Source: Sva-07 sp963710625 | GTDB lineage: Bacteria > Actinomycetota > Acidimicrobiia > Acidimicrobiales > Ilumatobacteraceae | Assembly (NCBI GenBank): GCA_963710625.1 | Contig: CAVQBG010000026.1 | Coordinates: 248,001-312,000, forward strand | DNA length: 64,000 nt | Direction of reading: 5' to 3' | Shown: positions 8,439 to 16,764 of the stretch, in pieces | How the letters are laid out: each line of letters opens with the position of its first letter | Position numbering within the stretch: the first letter of the stretch is position 1 | Notes under the pieces: model-generated | Databases searched by the model: none | The model's input: only the letters and a program-made list of their open reading frames with translations | Told to the model about the DNA's origin: nothing | Made by a program: the position numbers and the translations under genes

Positions 8439-8897
8439 TCAGTCGACCTCGAGCAGGAGGGTGACCGGGCCGTCGTTGACGAGGTCGACACGCATGTCGG
8501 TGCGGAACCGCCCGGTCTCGACGGTCGCACCGAGCGACCGGAGCCGTTCGACCACTCGCTCGACGAGCGGCTCGGCCTGTTCCGGCCGGGCGGCAGCGAT
8601 CCAGCTCGGTCGACGGCCCTTGGCGGTGTCGCCGTAGAGCGTGAACTGGCTCACCACGAGCAGCGAGCCGCCGATGTCTGCCACGGACCGGTTCATCACG
8701 CCGCCCTCGTCGTCGAAGATCCGCAGTCCCCACAGCTTGTCGGCGAGCCTGTCGGCGACGGCCTCGGAGTCGGTGTGCGTGGCGCCGACGAGCGCGCACA
8801 GCCCGGGCCCGATGGCGCCGGCGACCTCCCACGGGGCGTCGACCGCCGCCCGACTCGTCACCTCGGCGCGGATCACACGTTGCACGAGCGCTCGCAT
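8439..8897 (-). CDS. dtd: D-aminoacyl-tRNA deacylase
   Basis: A 152-residue DTD-fold enzyme that hydrolyses D-amino acids (and glycine mischarged on tRNA-Ala) from tRNA. MRALVQRVIRAEV is the standard N terminus. SQFTLYGDTAKGRRPSW holds the SQxTL active-site motif, and LVNDGPVTLLLEV holds the NXGPXT motif. The length is normal. It is convergent with lnt and divergent from the aldose epimerase gene only 17 bases away. A GATACT hexamer six bases before the ATG (8904-8909) may be its -10. Confidence 0.96.
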   Translation of the reverse strand: MRALVQRVIRAEVTSRAAVDAPWEVAGAIGPGLCALVGATHTDSEAVADRLADKLWGLRIFDDEGGVMNRSVADIGGSLLVVSQFTLYGDTAKGRRPSWIAAARPEQAEPLVERVVERLRSLGATVETGRFRTDMRVDLVNDGPVTLLLEVD

Positions 8898-8914
8898 CGG
8901 TGCAGTATCACCCG

Positions 8915-9727
8915 ATGCCTGCCGACGATGCGATCTTCACGTTGACCGCCGGTGACGCCGTGGCGACGGTCCATCCCGCTGCCGGCTGCCGAATCGGGCA
9001 GATCACCGTCGCCGGTCAGCCACTGCTCGTCGACGTGCCCGGTACCGAAGGCGGCCACCCGATGGCATGGGGTGCGTACCCGATGGCGCCGTGGGCCGGC
9101 CGGATCCGCAACGGTCGATTCGCCTTCGCCGGCAGCGAGCACCGCCTCACCGTCAACCACCACGACGGTGACGGGCCCGAACGCGCCCACGCGATCCACG
9201 GCCTCGTGTTCGACCGCCCCTGGCAGAATGTGCACGACGTGGCTGGCACATCGTGCACAGGCGAAATCGAGCTGAGCTGGGAGTTCGGCGGCAAGGTGAC
9301 CGAGACGATCGAGCTGTTCGCCGATCGAGCCGTCGTGACGCTGACGGTCGAGACGTCCGTAGGGCAGCTTCCCGCCGAAATCGGCTGGCACCCGTGGTTC
9401 CGCAAGCCGGACCGCCTCGACTTCGCTCCCACCGCGATGTATCGACGCGACGAATTCGGCATCCCGGCCGGCGAACTCGTGCCACCGAGCGACGGGCCGT
9501 GGGACGACTGCTTCGTCAACGCCGAGCCCGTCGTGCTGCACTACGAGCGGGCGGTCGCGCCCACCGTCACCGTGACCTCCGACTGCGATCACTGGGTGGT
9601 CTACGACATGCCGACCGACGCGACCTGCGTCGAACCCCAGTCGGGGCCGCCCGATGCCTTCAACCTGCGCCCCCACGTCGTCGATCCCGTCACGCCACTG
9701 CGACGTTCGATGATCATCTCGTGGTGA
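8915..9727 (+). CDS. Aldose 1-epimerase family protein
   Basis: The protein has 270 residues from the ATG at 8915; an in-frame GTG at 8900 would add five residues but crowds the dtd start. The family interconverts alpha and beta anomers of hexoses. Conserved parts include an N-terminal strand with AAGCRIGQITVAG, then PMAPWAGRIRNGRF (substrate arginine), and HAIHGLVFDRPW with the catalytic-type histidine. GWHPWFRK supplies the second histidine, and CVEPQSGPPDAFN the catalytic glutamate region. It is shorter than galactose mutarotases (about 340) and resembles the broad aldose-epimerase/YeaD-like group, so the sugar specificity is open. Confidence 0.85.
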   Translation: MPADDAIFTLTAGDAVATVHPAAGCRIGQITVAGQPLLVDVPGTEGGHPMAWGAYPMAPWAGRIRNGRFAFAGSEHRLTVNHHDGDGPERAHAIHGLVFDRPWQNVHDVAGTSCTGEIELSWEFGGKVTETIELFADRAVVTLTVETSVGQLPAEIGWHPWFRKPDRLDFAPTAMYRRDEFGIPAGELVPPSDGPWDDCFVNAEPVVLHYERAVAPTVTVTSDCDHWVVYDMPTDATCVEPQSGPPDAFNLRPHVVDPVTPLRRSMIISW

Positions 9728-9765
9728 ATCGGTTCGGCCGGACCCGGGCCCCTGAAGGCCGGCTG

Positions 9766-9781
9766 GTGTTTGTAGCAACAC
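9766..9781. promoter_or_regulatory. Palindromic operator candidate for the GntR regulator
   Basis: GTGTT-TGTAGC-AACAC forms a perfect 5-bp-arm inverted repeat. It covers the expected -35/spacer region of the promoter at 9788. A YtrA-type GntR encoded as the second gene of this transcription unit is the obvious candidate ligand, which suggests autoregulation. Confidence 0.45.
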
Positions 9782-9787
9782 ATTTGA

Positions 9788-9793
9788 TACATT
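9788..9793 (+). promoter_or_regulatory. Putative leaderless -10 of the membrane protein/gntR unit
   Basis: TACATT lies six bases before the ATG at 9800, in an unusually A/T-rich patch (TTTGATACATTAACGAG) for this genome. Confidence 0.5.
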
Positions 9794-9799
9794 AACGAG

Positions 9800-10717
9800 A
9801 TGTACGTCGGTGGACCCGAGGCGATCATGCTGACGGTGATCCTGGGGATCCCCGCACTGTTCGTCTGGTTGATGGTGTGCCGACCGTCGGATCGCAGTGT
9901 TGCCGCCTTCGCCAAGACGTACGACGTCCCGCTCACCACGCACAACGTGGATCAAGTCCGCCGCTACATCCAGTGGACCCGGGTTTGGCGTCTGGGAGGA
10001 GTCGTCACCGCCAGCCTCGTCGTCGGTGCGATCGTGTTGCTGACGCAGCGAGGCGGATTCACGTGGATTCCACTCGTCGCCGGGTACGGCGCCGGCACCC
10101 TGCTCGGCGAACTGTTCCGGCCGGTCGAACGGCACCCGGCGGGCCGCATCGCGTCGCTCGAACGACGCCGGGTACGCGACTTCGTGGTCCCCCGCTTCCT
10201 CGTCGTCGTGGCCGTCGTGTTCGTGGCCAGTCTGCTCCCGGCGGTGTTCCTGCTGCTCGACGACCCCCAGCGATCATGGGTCGACAGCGTCGATGCGTCG
10301 GACCAGGCACGGTTCCGGCCGCAGGACTGGTTCGTGGTCGTGCTCGCCTCGGTGTCGATCGTCGCTGCCGGGATCGCGTGGGCCGCCAGCCGTGCCCTTG
10401 CCCAGGCACCGATGCCGGCCGACACGCCCGATCGAATGGCCGTCCGCCATGCGATCCGCTCGTCGGCGATCATGTCGGTGATCGGCGCCACGGTCATGGT
10501 CAGCGGCAGCGTCGGCGCCAAGCTCGGGAGTGCCGCAGGCATGCTCGACGGCGACGCTGCGAAGGCGGTCCAGTGGACGAACAGCCTCGCCCTCATGCTC
10601 TGTGGGATCAGCGCGCTGTGGGGCGGCCTCCTCACCCTGACGACGATCCCGCGCCTGGCGCCGTTCTCGGGCAACCTTCCCGACGTCCCCGAACCCGAAC
10701 GACCGGTGGTGACCTGA
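9800..10717 (+). CDS. Multi-pass membrane protein paired with a GntR regulator
   Basis: I do not recognise a named family. The 305 residues hold about seven hydrophobic stretches: roughly 9-27, 65-83, 88-104, 132-153, 176-194, 220-240 and 262-283. Soluble loops include a basic RRRVRDFVVPR segment. No ABC ATPase accompanies it. The TGA is two bases before the gntR GTG, so the two genes form one unit. YtrA-type GntR genes commonly sit with membrane or ABC genes that respond to cell-wall-active compounds, so an envelope-stress role is possible but only inferred. Confidence 0.75.
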   Translation: MYVGGPEAIMLTVILGIPALFVWLMVCRPSDRSVAAFAKTYDVPLTTHNVDQVRRYIQWTRVWRLGGVVTASLVVGAIVLLTQRGGFTWIPLVAGYGAGTLLGELFRPVERHPAGRIASLERRRVRDFVVPRFLVVVAVVFVASLLPAVFLLLDDPQRSWVDSVDASDQARFRPQDWFVVVLASVSIVAAGIAWAASRALAQAPMPADTPDRMAVRHAIRSSAIMSVIGATVMVSGSVGAKLGSAAGMLDGDAAKAVQWTNSLALMLCGISALWGGLLTLTTIPRLAPFSGNLPDVPEPERPVVT

Positions 10718-10719
10718 AC

Positions 10720-11076
10720 GTGAAGGTCCGCCTCGACCCGGCCGACAAGTCGCCGCCCTACGAGCAGATCAAGGGATCGATCATCGAGTTGATCGCGACC
10801 GGATCGATGCCGGTCGACTACCGACTCCCCTCGATCCGCCAGCTCGCGGGCGACCTGGGAGTCGCGCCGAACACCGTCGCTCGCGCCTACCGCGAGCTGG
10901 AAGCCGACGGTTTTGTGCGGTCACGCGGCCGCCGCGGCACGACGGTGATCACCGGGCCGGCTCCGCCCGCCGCCCCGAGCGACGCCATCGAACGAGCGGT
11001 CCGAGAGGCCCGAGATCGCGGCTTCGACGGGCCGACGATCCTGAGCATGGTCAGCCAGGCGATCGCCCGAAGTTGA
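10720..11076 (+). CDS. GntR-family regulator, YtrA subfamily
   Basis: A 118-residue repressor-type protein starting at the GTG at 10720. PPYEQIKGSIIELIATGSMP leads the winged helix-turn-helix. LPSIRQLAGDLGVAPNTVARA is the recognition region, and GFVRSRGRRGTTV forms the wing. The short C-terminal tail (about 40 residues, ERAVREARDRGFDGPTIL) is far smaller than in FadR/HutC types, which is diagnostic of the YtrA group. It is co-transcribed with the membrane protein and probably controls the palindrome at 9766-9781. Confidence 0.92.
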   Translation: MKVRLDPADKSPPYEQIKGSIIELIATGSMPVDYRLPSIRQLAGDLGVAPNTVARAYRELEADGFVRSRGRRGTTVITGPAPPAAPSDAIERAVREARDRGFDGPTILSMVSQAIARS

Positions 11077-11113
11077 GCCGTCGCGCGGGATCCGGCCAGT
11101 CGTGCGACGCCCG

Positions 11114-11127
11114 TTACTCCCTGGTAA
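11114..11127. promoter_or_regulatory. Inverted repeat TTAC-TCCCTG-GTAA upstream of the glycosyltransferase operon
   Basis: The repeat sits eleven bases upstream of the -10 candidate at 11139, overlapping the -35 region. Its spacing and half-sites resemble small TetR/FadR-like operators, but no regulator gene of that type is adjacent. Confidence 0.3.
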
Positions 11128-11138
11128 TGGTGCGCCGA

Positions 11139-11144
11139 TAGCCT
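11139..11144 (+). promoter_or_regulatory. Putative leaderless -10 of the glycosyltransferase operon
   Basis: TAGCCT followed by seven bases and the ATG at 11152. No ribosome-binding site is seen. Confidence 0.42.
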
Positions 11145-11151
11145 CGCTCGG

Positions 11152-12447
11152 ATGTCGCCGTCCGCCCTCGATCCTGACGCCCCGCTCAAGATCGCGTACC
11201 TCACGTACCGCGGCAAGCCCCACGTCGGCGGCCAGGGCGTGTACACCCGCCACCTCACGAAGGCCCTCGCCGATCTCGGCCACACCGTGGAGGTGTTCGG
11301 CGGCCAGCCGTACCCGATCCTCGACGAGCGGGTCACCCTCACGAAGCTTCCCAGCCTCGACACCTTCAACGAGTACTTCCCCGGACGGTTCCCCGGCTTC
11401 TGGGAGCTGAAGACCCGCGAGGACGCACTCGAGATGGCCGTGTTCATGACCGGCGTGTTCCCCGAGCCGCTGGCGTTCAGCGCCCGCGCCGCCCGCGAAC
11501 TGAAGCCCCGCGCCCACGAGTTCGACCTCGTGCACGACAACCAGTGCCTCGGCTACGGCATCTTGAAGATCGAGGAGAAGATTCCCACGATCGTCACGCT
11601 GCACCACCCGATCACCAAGGACCGCGAACTCGAGATGAGTCACGCGAAGACCCGGGCCCGCCGCTTCTCGGTCGGCCGGTGGTATTCGTTCGTGAAGATG
11701 CAGGGCAAGGTCGCCTCGAAGATGCCCCGCATCGTGGTCGTCAGCCAGAACTCGATCGACGACATCCACACCGACATGGGCGTCGAGGTCGACCGCATGC
11801 GCCTCGTGCCCGTCGGCGTCGACCCCGACCTCTTCAAGCCGCTCCCCCACGTCGAGCGCCGACCGGGTCGCCTGATCACCACGGCGTCGGCCGACGTCGC
11901 ACTCAAGGGGCTCTCGTACCTGTTGGAGGCCATGGCGAAGCTCCGCACCGAGCGCGACATCACGCTCACGATCATCGGCAAGCCGCGCCCCGGACACTCG
12001 ATGGACCTGATCGACTCCTACGGTCTGGCTCCGCACATCGAGTTCGTGTCGGGCGTCACCGACGAGCGCATCGTCGAGCTCTACGCCGAGGCCGAGATGG
12101 CCGTCGTGCCGAGCCTCTACGAGGGCTTCAGCCTGCCCGCCATCGAGGCGATGTGCTCCGGCACGCCGCTCGTCGCCACCGATGGCGGCGCCCTGCCCGA
12201 GGTGACCGGCATCGACGGTGAGACGGTCATCGGTTGCACGGCCGGCGACGTCGACTCGCTCGCCGCCGCGATCACCCGCGGCCTCGACAGCCCGGAGCTG
12301 CGCGCCAAGGTCGGTGCCGCCGGCCGCCAGCGCGTCCTCGACCGTTGGACCTGGAAGAAGTGCGCCGAACAGACCGTCGAGCAGTACCGCGAGGTGCTGG
12401 CCATGCCCCAGAACGTGGCCAAGCTGCGCGCCAACGGACGGCTGTGA
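11152..12447 (+). CDS. GT4-family glycosyltransferase
   Basis: A 431-residue GT-B retaining glycosyltransferase. The N-terminal acceptor domain opens with KIAYLTYRGKPHVGGQGVYT, the Gly-rich entry loop of GT4 enzymes, and continues with HTVEVFGGQPYP. The C-terminal donor domain has LVPVGVDPDLFKPL, then SADVALKGLSYLLEAM, and the E-x7-E motif in EGFSLPAIEAMCSGTP, which grips the nucleotide sugar. It is the first gene of a three-gene unit with a methyltransferase one base downstream and a toroid protein overlapping that. The cluster suggests synthesis of a methylated glycan or glycolipid; donor and acceptor are unknown. Confidence 0.93.
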   Translation: MSPSALDPDAPLKIAYLTYRGKPHVGGQGVYTRHLTKALADLGHTVEVFGGQPYPILDERVTLTKLPSLDTFNEYFPGRFPGFWELKTREDALEMAVFMTGVFPEPLAFSARAARELKPRAHEFDLVHDNQCLGYGILKIEEKIPTIVTLHHPITKDRELEMSHAKTRARRFSVGRWYSFVKMQGKVASKMPRIVVVSQNSIDDIHTDMGVEVDRMRLVPVGVDPDLFKPLPHVERRPGRLITTASADVALKGLSYLLEAMAKLRTERDITLTIIGKPRPGHSMDLIDSYGLAPHIEFVSGVTDERIVELYAEAEMAVVPSLYEGFSLPAIEAMCSGTPLVATDGGALPEVTGIDGETVIGCTAGDVDSLAAAITRGLDSPELRAKVGAAGRQRVLDRWTWKKCAEQTVEQYREVLAMPQNVAKLRANGRL

Positions 12448-12448
12448 C

Positions 12449-13180
12449 GTGCTGACGATCCGCTTCGATCAGCTCGGGCTCGCGTCGGGCGACCGCGTCC
12501 TCGACGTCGGCGCCGGCTTCGGCCGTCACGTGTTCGAGTGCGCCCGCCGCGGCGCCGACGTCGTCGCCCTCGACTACGCCGAGGACGAGGTCGTCCAGAC
12601 CCGCGCCACCCTGGGCGGGATGGTCGACGCGGGCGAGATCGATCTCGCGCGCTTCAAGGGCGTATTGCGCGGCGACGCGACGAAGCTCCCGTTCGCCGAC
12701 GGGTCCTTCGACGTCGTCATCACCTCCGAGGTGCTCGAACACATCCAGGACGACGTGTCCGCCATCGCCGAGATGGTCCGTGTCCTCAAGCCCGGCGGCC
12801 ACTTCGCTGCGACCGTTCCCGCGTGGTTCCCCGAGAAGATCAACTGGATGCTGTCCGACGAATACCACGCCCCCAAGAGCGAGGGTGGCCACGTTCGCAT
12901 CTACAGCTCGACCGAGTTGTCGGCGAAGCTCCGCACCGCGGGCCTCGACCTGCAGGGCAGCCACCGCGCCCATGCGCTGCACTCGCCCTACTGGTGGCTC
13001 AAGTGCGCCGTCGGCCCCCGCAACGACGACCACCCCGCGGTGAAGAAGTACCGCGAGTTCCTGGAGTGGGACATCATGGAGCAGCCGACGTCGACGAGGA
13101 TCGCCGACCGTGTGCTGTCGCCCGTGATCGGCAAGAGCATCGTGTTCTACGGCGTCAAACAGGCGGAACACGCACGATGA
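12449..13180 (+). CDS. Class I SAM-dependent methyltransferase
   Basis: A 243-residue enzyme from the GTG at 12449, one base after the glycosyltransferase stop. Motif I is DRVLDVGAGFGRH and the acidic ribose-binding residue lies in VVALDYAEDEV. RGDATKLPFADGSFDVVITS and EHIQDD are the usual post-I and motif IV segments of Methyltransf_11 members. KPGGHFAATVP is the post-motif loop. The C-terminal 90 residues (a YHAPKSEGGHVRIYS region) extend beyond the core and probably bind the acceptor. The last bases overlap the next ATG, so it is translationally coupled on both sides. Confidence 0.92.
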   Translation: MLTIRFDQLGLASGDRVLDVGAGFGRHVFECARRGADVVALDYAEDEVVQTRATLGGMVDAGEIDLARFKGVLRGDATKLPFADGSFDVVITSEVLEHIQDDVSAIAEMVRVLKPGGHFAATVPAWFPEKINWMLSDEYHAPKSEGGHVRIYSSTELSAKLRTAGLDLQGSHRAHALHSPYWWLKCAVGPRNDDHPAVKKYREFLEWDIMEQPTSTRIADRVLSPVIGKSIVFYGVKQAEHAR

Positions 13181-14193
13181 CGCACGTCCCCGATCTACCG
13201 GGCGTGCTCAGCGCCGACGAGTTGCACCTCACCGGCGAACACCTCGCCTCGCTGCAGCTCGACACCGGCATGATCCCCTGGTTCCCCGGCGGTCACTGCG
13301 ATCCGTGGAACCACGTCGAGACCGCCATGGCGCTCGACGTCGCCGGCTTCCACGCCGAAGCCGAGCGGGCCTACGAATGGCTCGCCGACACCCAGCGGCC
13401 CGACGGCTCGTGGCACGCCTACTACCGAGCCGACGGATCGGTCGAGGATGCGAAGCTCGACACCAACGTGTGCGCCTACATCGCCACCGGTGTCTGCCAC
13501 CATCTCCGCAACACGTGGGATCGCGGTTTCGCCGAGAATCTCTGGCCGACCGTCGAACGGGCGCTCGAGTTCGTCCTGTCGCTACGACGCGACGACGGCC
13601 TCCCCGTCTGGGCGATCGAACCGGACGCACGACCGTGGGACTACGCCCTGCTCACCGGCACGTCGAGCATCCAGCATGCGCTGCGATGCGGTGCCCGACT
13701 CGGCGAGAGCATGGGCGAGTCACGACCCGGCTGGATCGCCGCGGCCGACGTGATGGCCGAGTCGGTGCGCACACGACCGAACGCGTTCGAACCGAAGACC
13801 AGATGGGCGATGGACTGGTACTACCCGGTGCTCACCGGTGTGCTCACCGGCGAGGCCGCCAAGGTGCGAATGGCCGATGGTTGGGAGGTCTTCGCCATGG
13901 AGGGCCTCGGCATCCGCTGCGTCAGCGACGAACCGTGGATCACCGCGTCGGAGACCGCCGAGTGCGCGCTCGCGTACGCTGCCATCGGCGACACGGCCAC
14001 AGCGACCGACCTCCTGCAGTGGACGCGTACCCACCGTCGCGACGACGGCTCGTACTGGACGGGCATCGTCTACCCGGAACCCGTGCTGTTCCCGTTCGAC
14101 GAACACACCTCCTACACCGCCGCCGCGGTCGTCCTGGCCGTCGACGCGATCACGCGTGCCACCCCGGCAAGCAACGTCTTCGTACCGTTCTGA
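13177..14193 (+). CDS. Alpha/alpha-toroid protein, prenyltransferase/terpene-cyclase-like
   Basis: A 338-residue protein starting at an ATG that overlaps the methyltransferase stop. Repeating helical pairs with the pattern A-x-x-WL-x-x-x-Q-x-DGSW (LADTQRPDGSWHAYY near residue 70; TRTHRRDDGSYWTG near 290) indicate the (alpha/alpha)6 barrel seen in prenyltransferase subunits, squalene cyclases and some glycosidases. I see no DxDD or DxxDD cyclase motif, so terpene chemistry is not supported. As third gene of a glycosyltransferase/methyltransferase operon, it may trim or modify a glycan. Confidence 0.8.
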   Translation: MTHVPDLPGVLSADELHLTGEHLASLQLDTGMIPWFPGGHCDPWNHVETAMALDVAGFHAEAERAYEWLADTQRPDGSWHAYYRADGSVEDAKLDTNVCAYIATGVCHHLRNTWDRGFAENLWPTVERALEFVLSLRRDDGLPVWAIEPDARPWDYALLTGTSSIQHALRCGARLGESMGESRPGWIAAADVMAESVRTRPNAFEPKTRWAMDWYYPVLTGVLTGEAAKVRMADGWEVFAMEGLGIRCVSDEPWITASETAECALAYAAIGDTATATDLLQWTRTHRRDDGSYWTGIVYPEPVLFPFDEHTSYTAAAVVLAVDAITRATPASNVFVPF

Positions 14194-14213
14194 TCGCCGC
14201 CCGGTCCGACTGT

Positions 14214-14219
14214 TACGTT
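14214..14219 (+). promoter_or_regulatory. Putative leaderless -10 of plsC
   Basis: TACGTT with seven bases to the ATG at 14227. It separates plsC from the preceding glycan operon despite a gap of only 33 bases. Confidence 0.45.
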
Positions 14220-14226
14220 CCTTCGC

Positions 14227-14982
14227 ATGGAGTCCGCGTTGGCCCGCACGGTGTTCTCGATCTGGAGCTGGCTCGTGCTCGGTGTCATCGTGATCCTCTG
14301 GACGCCGATGGTGGCCGTCGTGCGACTCGTCACGATGCCGTTCGACAAGGGTGCCTACGCAGCGGGCTACCTCTTCCGCAAGCTCACCGTGGTCCACGAG
14401 CGCCTGACGCCGCTGTGGAAGTTCCGCACGTCGGGAACCCTGCCCGACGACATGAGGCGCCCCTACGTGGTGGTGTCCAACCACGAGAGCTTCGTCGACA
14501 TCCTGCTGATCTCGCATCTGCCGACCGAGATGAAGTGGATGTCGAAGATCGAGATCCTGCGAATCCCGCTCGTGGGGTGGATGATGCGTCTCGCTCGCGA
14601 CATCCCACTCGAGCGTGGCGACGCCGAGTCGATCGCGAAGGCGATGGAAGCATCCCGCGAACGGCTGTCGACCAACGTGTCGGTGATGATCTTCCCGGAG
14701 GGAACCCGTTCGAAGACCGGTGAGCTGCGTCCGTTCAAGACCGGAGCCTTCCGGCTCGCCATCGAGGCCCAGGCACCGATCCTGCCACTCGCCGTGTACG
14801 GCACCCGCGATGCACTCCGCAAGCACGACTGGCGTCTCGGCAACGCCGAGGCCGAGGTCCGCGTCCTCGAACCGATCAGCACCGAGGGCCTCACCATGGA
14901 CGACGTCCAAGCACTCAGCGATCAGGTGCGCGACGTGATCGTCGCCGCTCGTGACGACCTGCGCCGCGAATTCGGTGACTGA
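14227..14982 (+). CDS. plsC: 1-acyl-sn-glycerol-3-phosphate acyltransferase (PlsC-like)
   Basis: A 251-residue membrane-associated acyltransferase of glycerophospholipid synthesis that converts lysophosphatidate to phosphatidate. A hydrophobic anchor covers about residues 10-38. The catalytic HX4D motif is NHESFVD (around residue 85), with SNHESFVDILL typical of the family. The phosphate-binding block is FPEGTRSKTGELRPFKTGAF, and the block IV proline region is PILPLAVYGT. An MFS gene begins four bases after its stop, so co-transcription is likely. Substrate chain specificity cannot be read from the sequence. Confidence 0.92.
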   Translation: MESALARTVFSIWSWLVLGVIVILWTPMVAVVRLVTMPFDKGAYAAGYLFRKLTVVHERLTPLWKFRTSGTLPDDMRRPYVVVSNHESFVDILLISHLPTEMKWMSKIEILRIPLVGWMMRLARDIPLERGDAESIAKAMEASRERLSTNVSVMIFPEGTRSKTGELRPFKTGAFRLAIEAQAPILPLAVYGTRDALRKHDWRLGNAEAEVRVLEPISTEGLTMDDVQALSDQVRDVIVAARDDLRREFGD

Positions 14983-14985
14983 GCG

Positions 14986-16158
14986 TTGACCGCTCCGCTC
15001 CGTCTCCTCGCCGCGGCGAAACCGACGGTGCCGGCTGCGTTGCTGACGGCGATTGCCACGAGCACGGCGGTGTTCGCCGCCACCCCGTTCCTCCTCCCCT
15101 CGGTGGCCGAGGAGTTCGGTGTCACCGTCGGCACCGCCGGGCTGATGTCGACCACACAACTGGCGGGTTTCGTCGTCGCCTCATGGGTCGGGGGGCGCTT
15201 CCTGCGGCCCGTTCGCACGATCTTCGTCATCGGCGCGGTGCTCGGCGTGCTGGCGAACCTCGGTTCCGCTGCTGCACCGACGTTCGAGTTGCTGGCGGCG
15301 CTCCGGTTCGTCAGCGGGCTGTCGTTGGGCTTCGCCGCCTGGATCGCCTGGCAGGCAGCGTTCGGTGACGCCGACAAGACGGGCGATGTCGCGGTCGTCG
15401 GCCCACTCGTGGGCGTGCTCGTCTCCCCGGTGATCGCGATCGTCCTGGAATCGGCCGGGCTCCGCTGGCTCTTCGTGCTGCTGGCCGTCGTCACCGCCGT
15501 GCCGCTCGCGTTCGCCCGCCAGGTCCCTCGTGTCGACAGGCTCCGGCCCCACCGGACGCGTCACGCGGCGACCCGTGCGGCCAAGGCCATTCTCGTCGCA
15601 CTGTGCACGCTCACCCTGGGCGGGTCGTCGGTGTTCGTCTACGCCGCGGCGATCGGAGTGGAGCTCGACGGACTGTCACCGGTGACGGTGTCGCTGCTGT
15701 TCAGCGGCAACGCGCTCGCTGCGATCCCGTCTGCGCGCTGGACCGGCCGACGCGGGCCGGCAGGAATCTGGTTCCTGCTGACGGCGGTGTGTGCAGTGAC
15801 GATCGCCGTGTCGCGCAGCGGCCTGTGGTTCTCGGTGGCGATCGTCGGCTGGGGGTTCGTGTTCTTCATGGGCGTGCCCGCCGCGTTCTCGCTGCTCGCT
15901 GCTCGCTCGAACTTCCCGGAGGAACGCGCCGGCGACGCTCAGGCGGTCATGGCACTCGGGCGGGTGTTCGGGCCACTGCTCGGCGGCGCGCTCTATGCGA
16001 CCGGATCGACCGGCACGCTGGGCATCGTCGCCGCGTCGGTGATGTCGGTCGGAGCAGCGCTGCTGCTCTACGTCGACCGGCAGCGCTTCGTGGTGGTGCG
16101 CCAGTTCGGCAACTGGCAGGCGAACCGGTCGTCAGTCGACACGACGCAGCACGCGTAG
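14986..16158 (+). CDS. MFS transporter
   Basis: The protein has 390 residues from the TTG at 14986, four bases after plsC. About twelve hydrophobic segments are arranged as two six-helix halves around a basic loop (RVDRLRPHRTRHAATRAAKA, about residues 185-204). It shows the major-facilitator layout but no substrate-specific motif I can name; the first half has an abbreviated loop 2-3 motif (GGRFLRPVR). The 3' end overlaps the convergent methyltransferase gene by 27 bases. The substrate is unknown. Confidence 0.85.
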   Translation: MTAPLRLLAAAKPTVPAALLTAIATSTAVFAATPFLLPSVAEEFGVTVGTAGLMSTTQLAGFVVASWVGGRFLRPVRTIFVIGAVLGVLANLGSAAAPTFELLAALRFVSGLSLGFAAWIAWQAAFGDADKTGDVAVVGPLVGVLVSPVIAIVLESAGLRWLFVLLAVVTAVPLAFARQVPRVDRLRPHRTRHAATRAAKAILVALCTLTLGGSSVFVYAAAIGVELDGLSPVTVSLLFSGNALAAIPSARWTGRRGPAGIWFLLTAVCAVTIAVSRSGLWFSVAIVGWGFVFFMGVPAAFSLLAARSNFPEERAGDAQAVMALGRVFGPLLGGALYATGSTGTLGIVAASVMSVGAALLLYVDRQRFVVVRQFGNWQANRSSVDTTQHA

Positions 16159-16764
16159 CGATCCGGTCGCCGAGACGAGCTGGAACCGGCCGGACTCGAG
16201 GGCGGGACGGAAGATCCGCTCGTACGGTGGCCGTCCACCGTCTGCCGGATCGGGGAACACGTCGTGGATCGCCAGGGTGCCGCCGACCGCCACGTGGGGC
16301 GTCCAGCCCTCGTAGTCGAGGCGGGCCGGTTCGTCGCCGTGACCGCCGTCGATGAAGAGGAACGACAGCGGCGTGGTCCACACCGACGCGACGAGGGGTG
16401 ATCGTCCGACGACGGCGATCACGGTGGCTTCGAGATCGGCGTCGTGCATCGCTGACCGGAAGAACGGGAGCGTGTCCATCTTCCCCGTGCGATCGTCGAC
16501 GACCTCGGCGTCGTGATGCTCCCAGCCGACCTGGTTCTCCTCCGACCCGCGGTGATGATCGACGGCGAACAGCACGACCCCGCAGCGTTCGGCGGCGTCA
16601 CCCAGCCACACCGTGGAGCGGCCGCAGTACGAACCGACCTCCACCATGGCTCCACCGGGCACGGCGGCGCCGGCGGCGACCGCGGCATCCCAGAGGGCGT
16701 CGCCCTCGTCGGCGGGCATGAACCCCTTGGTGGCGAGCGCCAGGTCGCGACGCTCCGGTGTCAC
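16132..16764 (-). CDS. Class I SAM-dependent methyltransferase (Methyltransf_24/CmcI-like)
   Basis: A 210-residue protein. The GTG at 16764 overlaps the nitroreductase stop (GTGA), which decides this start. GAMVEVGSYCGRSTVWLG is the SAM-binding motif I with the serine/threonine seen in macrocin- and CmcI-type O-methyltransferases. LFAVDHHRGSEE carries the ribose-binding aspartate, and LSFLFIDGGHGDEPARLDYE contains the IDGxH metal/catalytic signature. It is probably translated from the same message as the nitroreductase. The acceptor is unknown. Confidence 0.85.
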   Translation of the reverse strand: MTPERRDLALATKGFMPADEGDALWDAAVAAGAAVPGGAMVEVGSYCGRSTVWLGDAAERCGVVLFAVDHHRGSEENQVGWEHHDAEVVDDRTGKMDTLPFFRSAMHDADLEATVIAVVGRSPLVASVWTTPLSFLFIDGGHGDEPARLDYEGWTPHVAVGGTLAIHDVFPDPADGGRPPYERIFRPALESGRFQLVSATGSLRVLRRVD

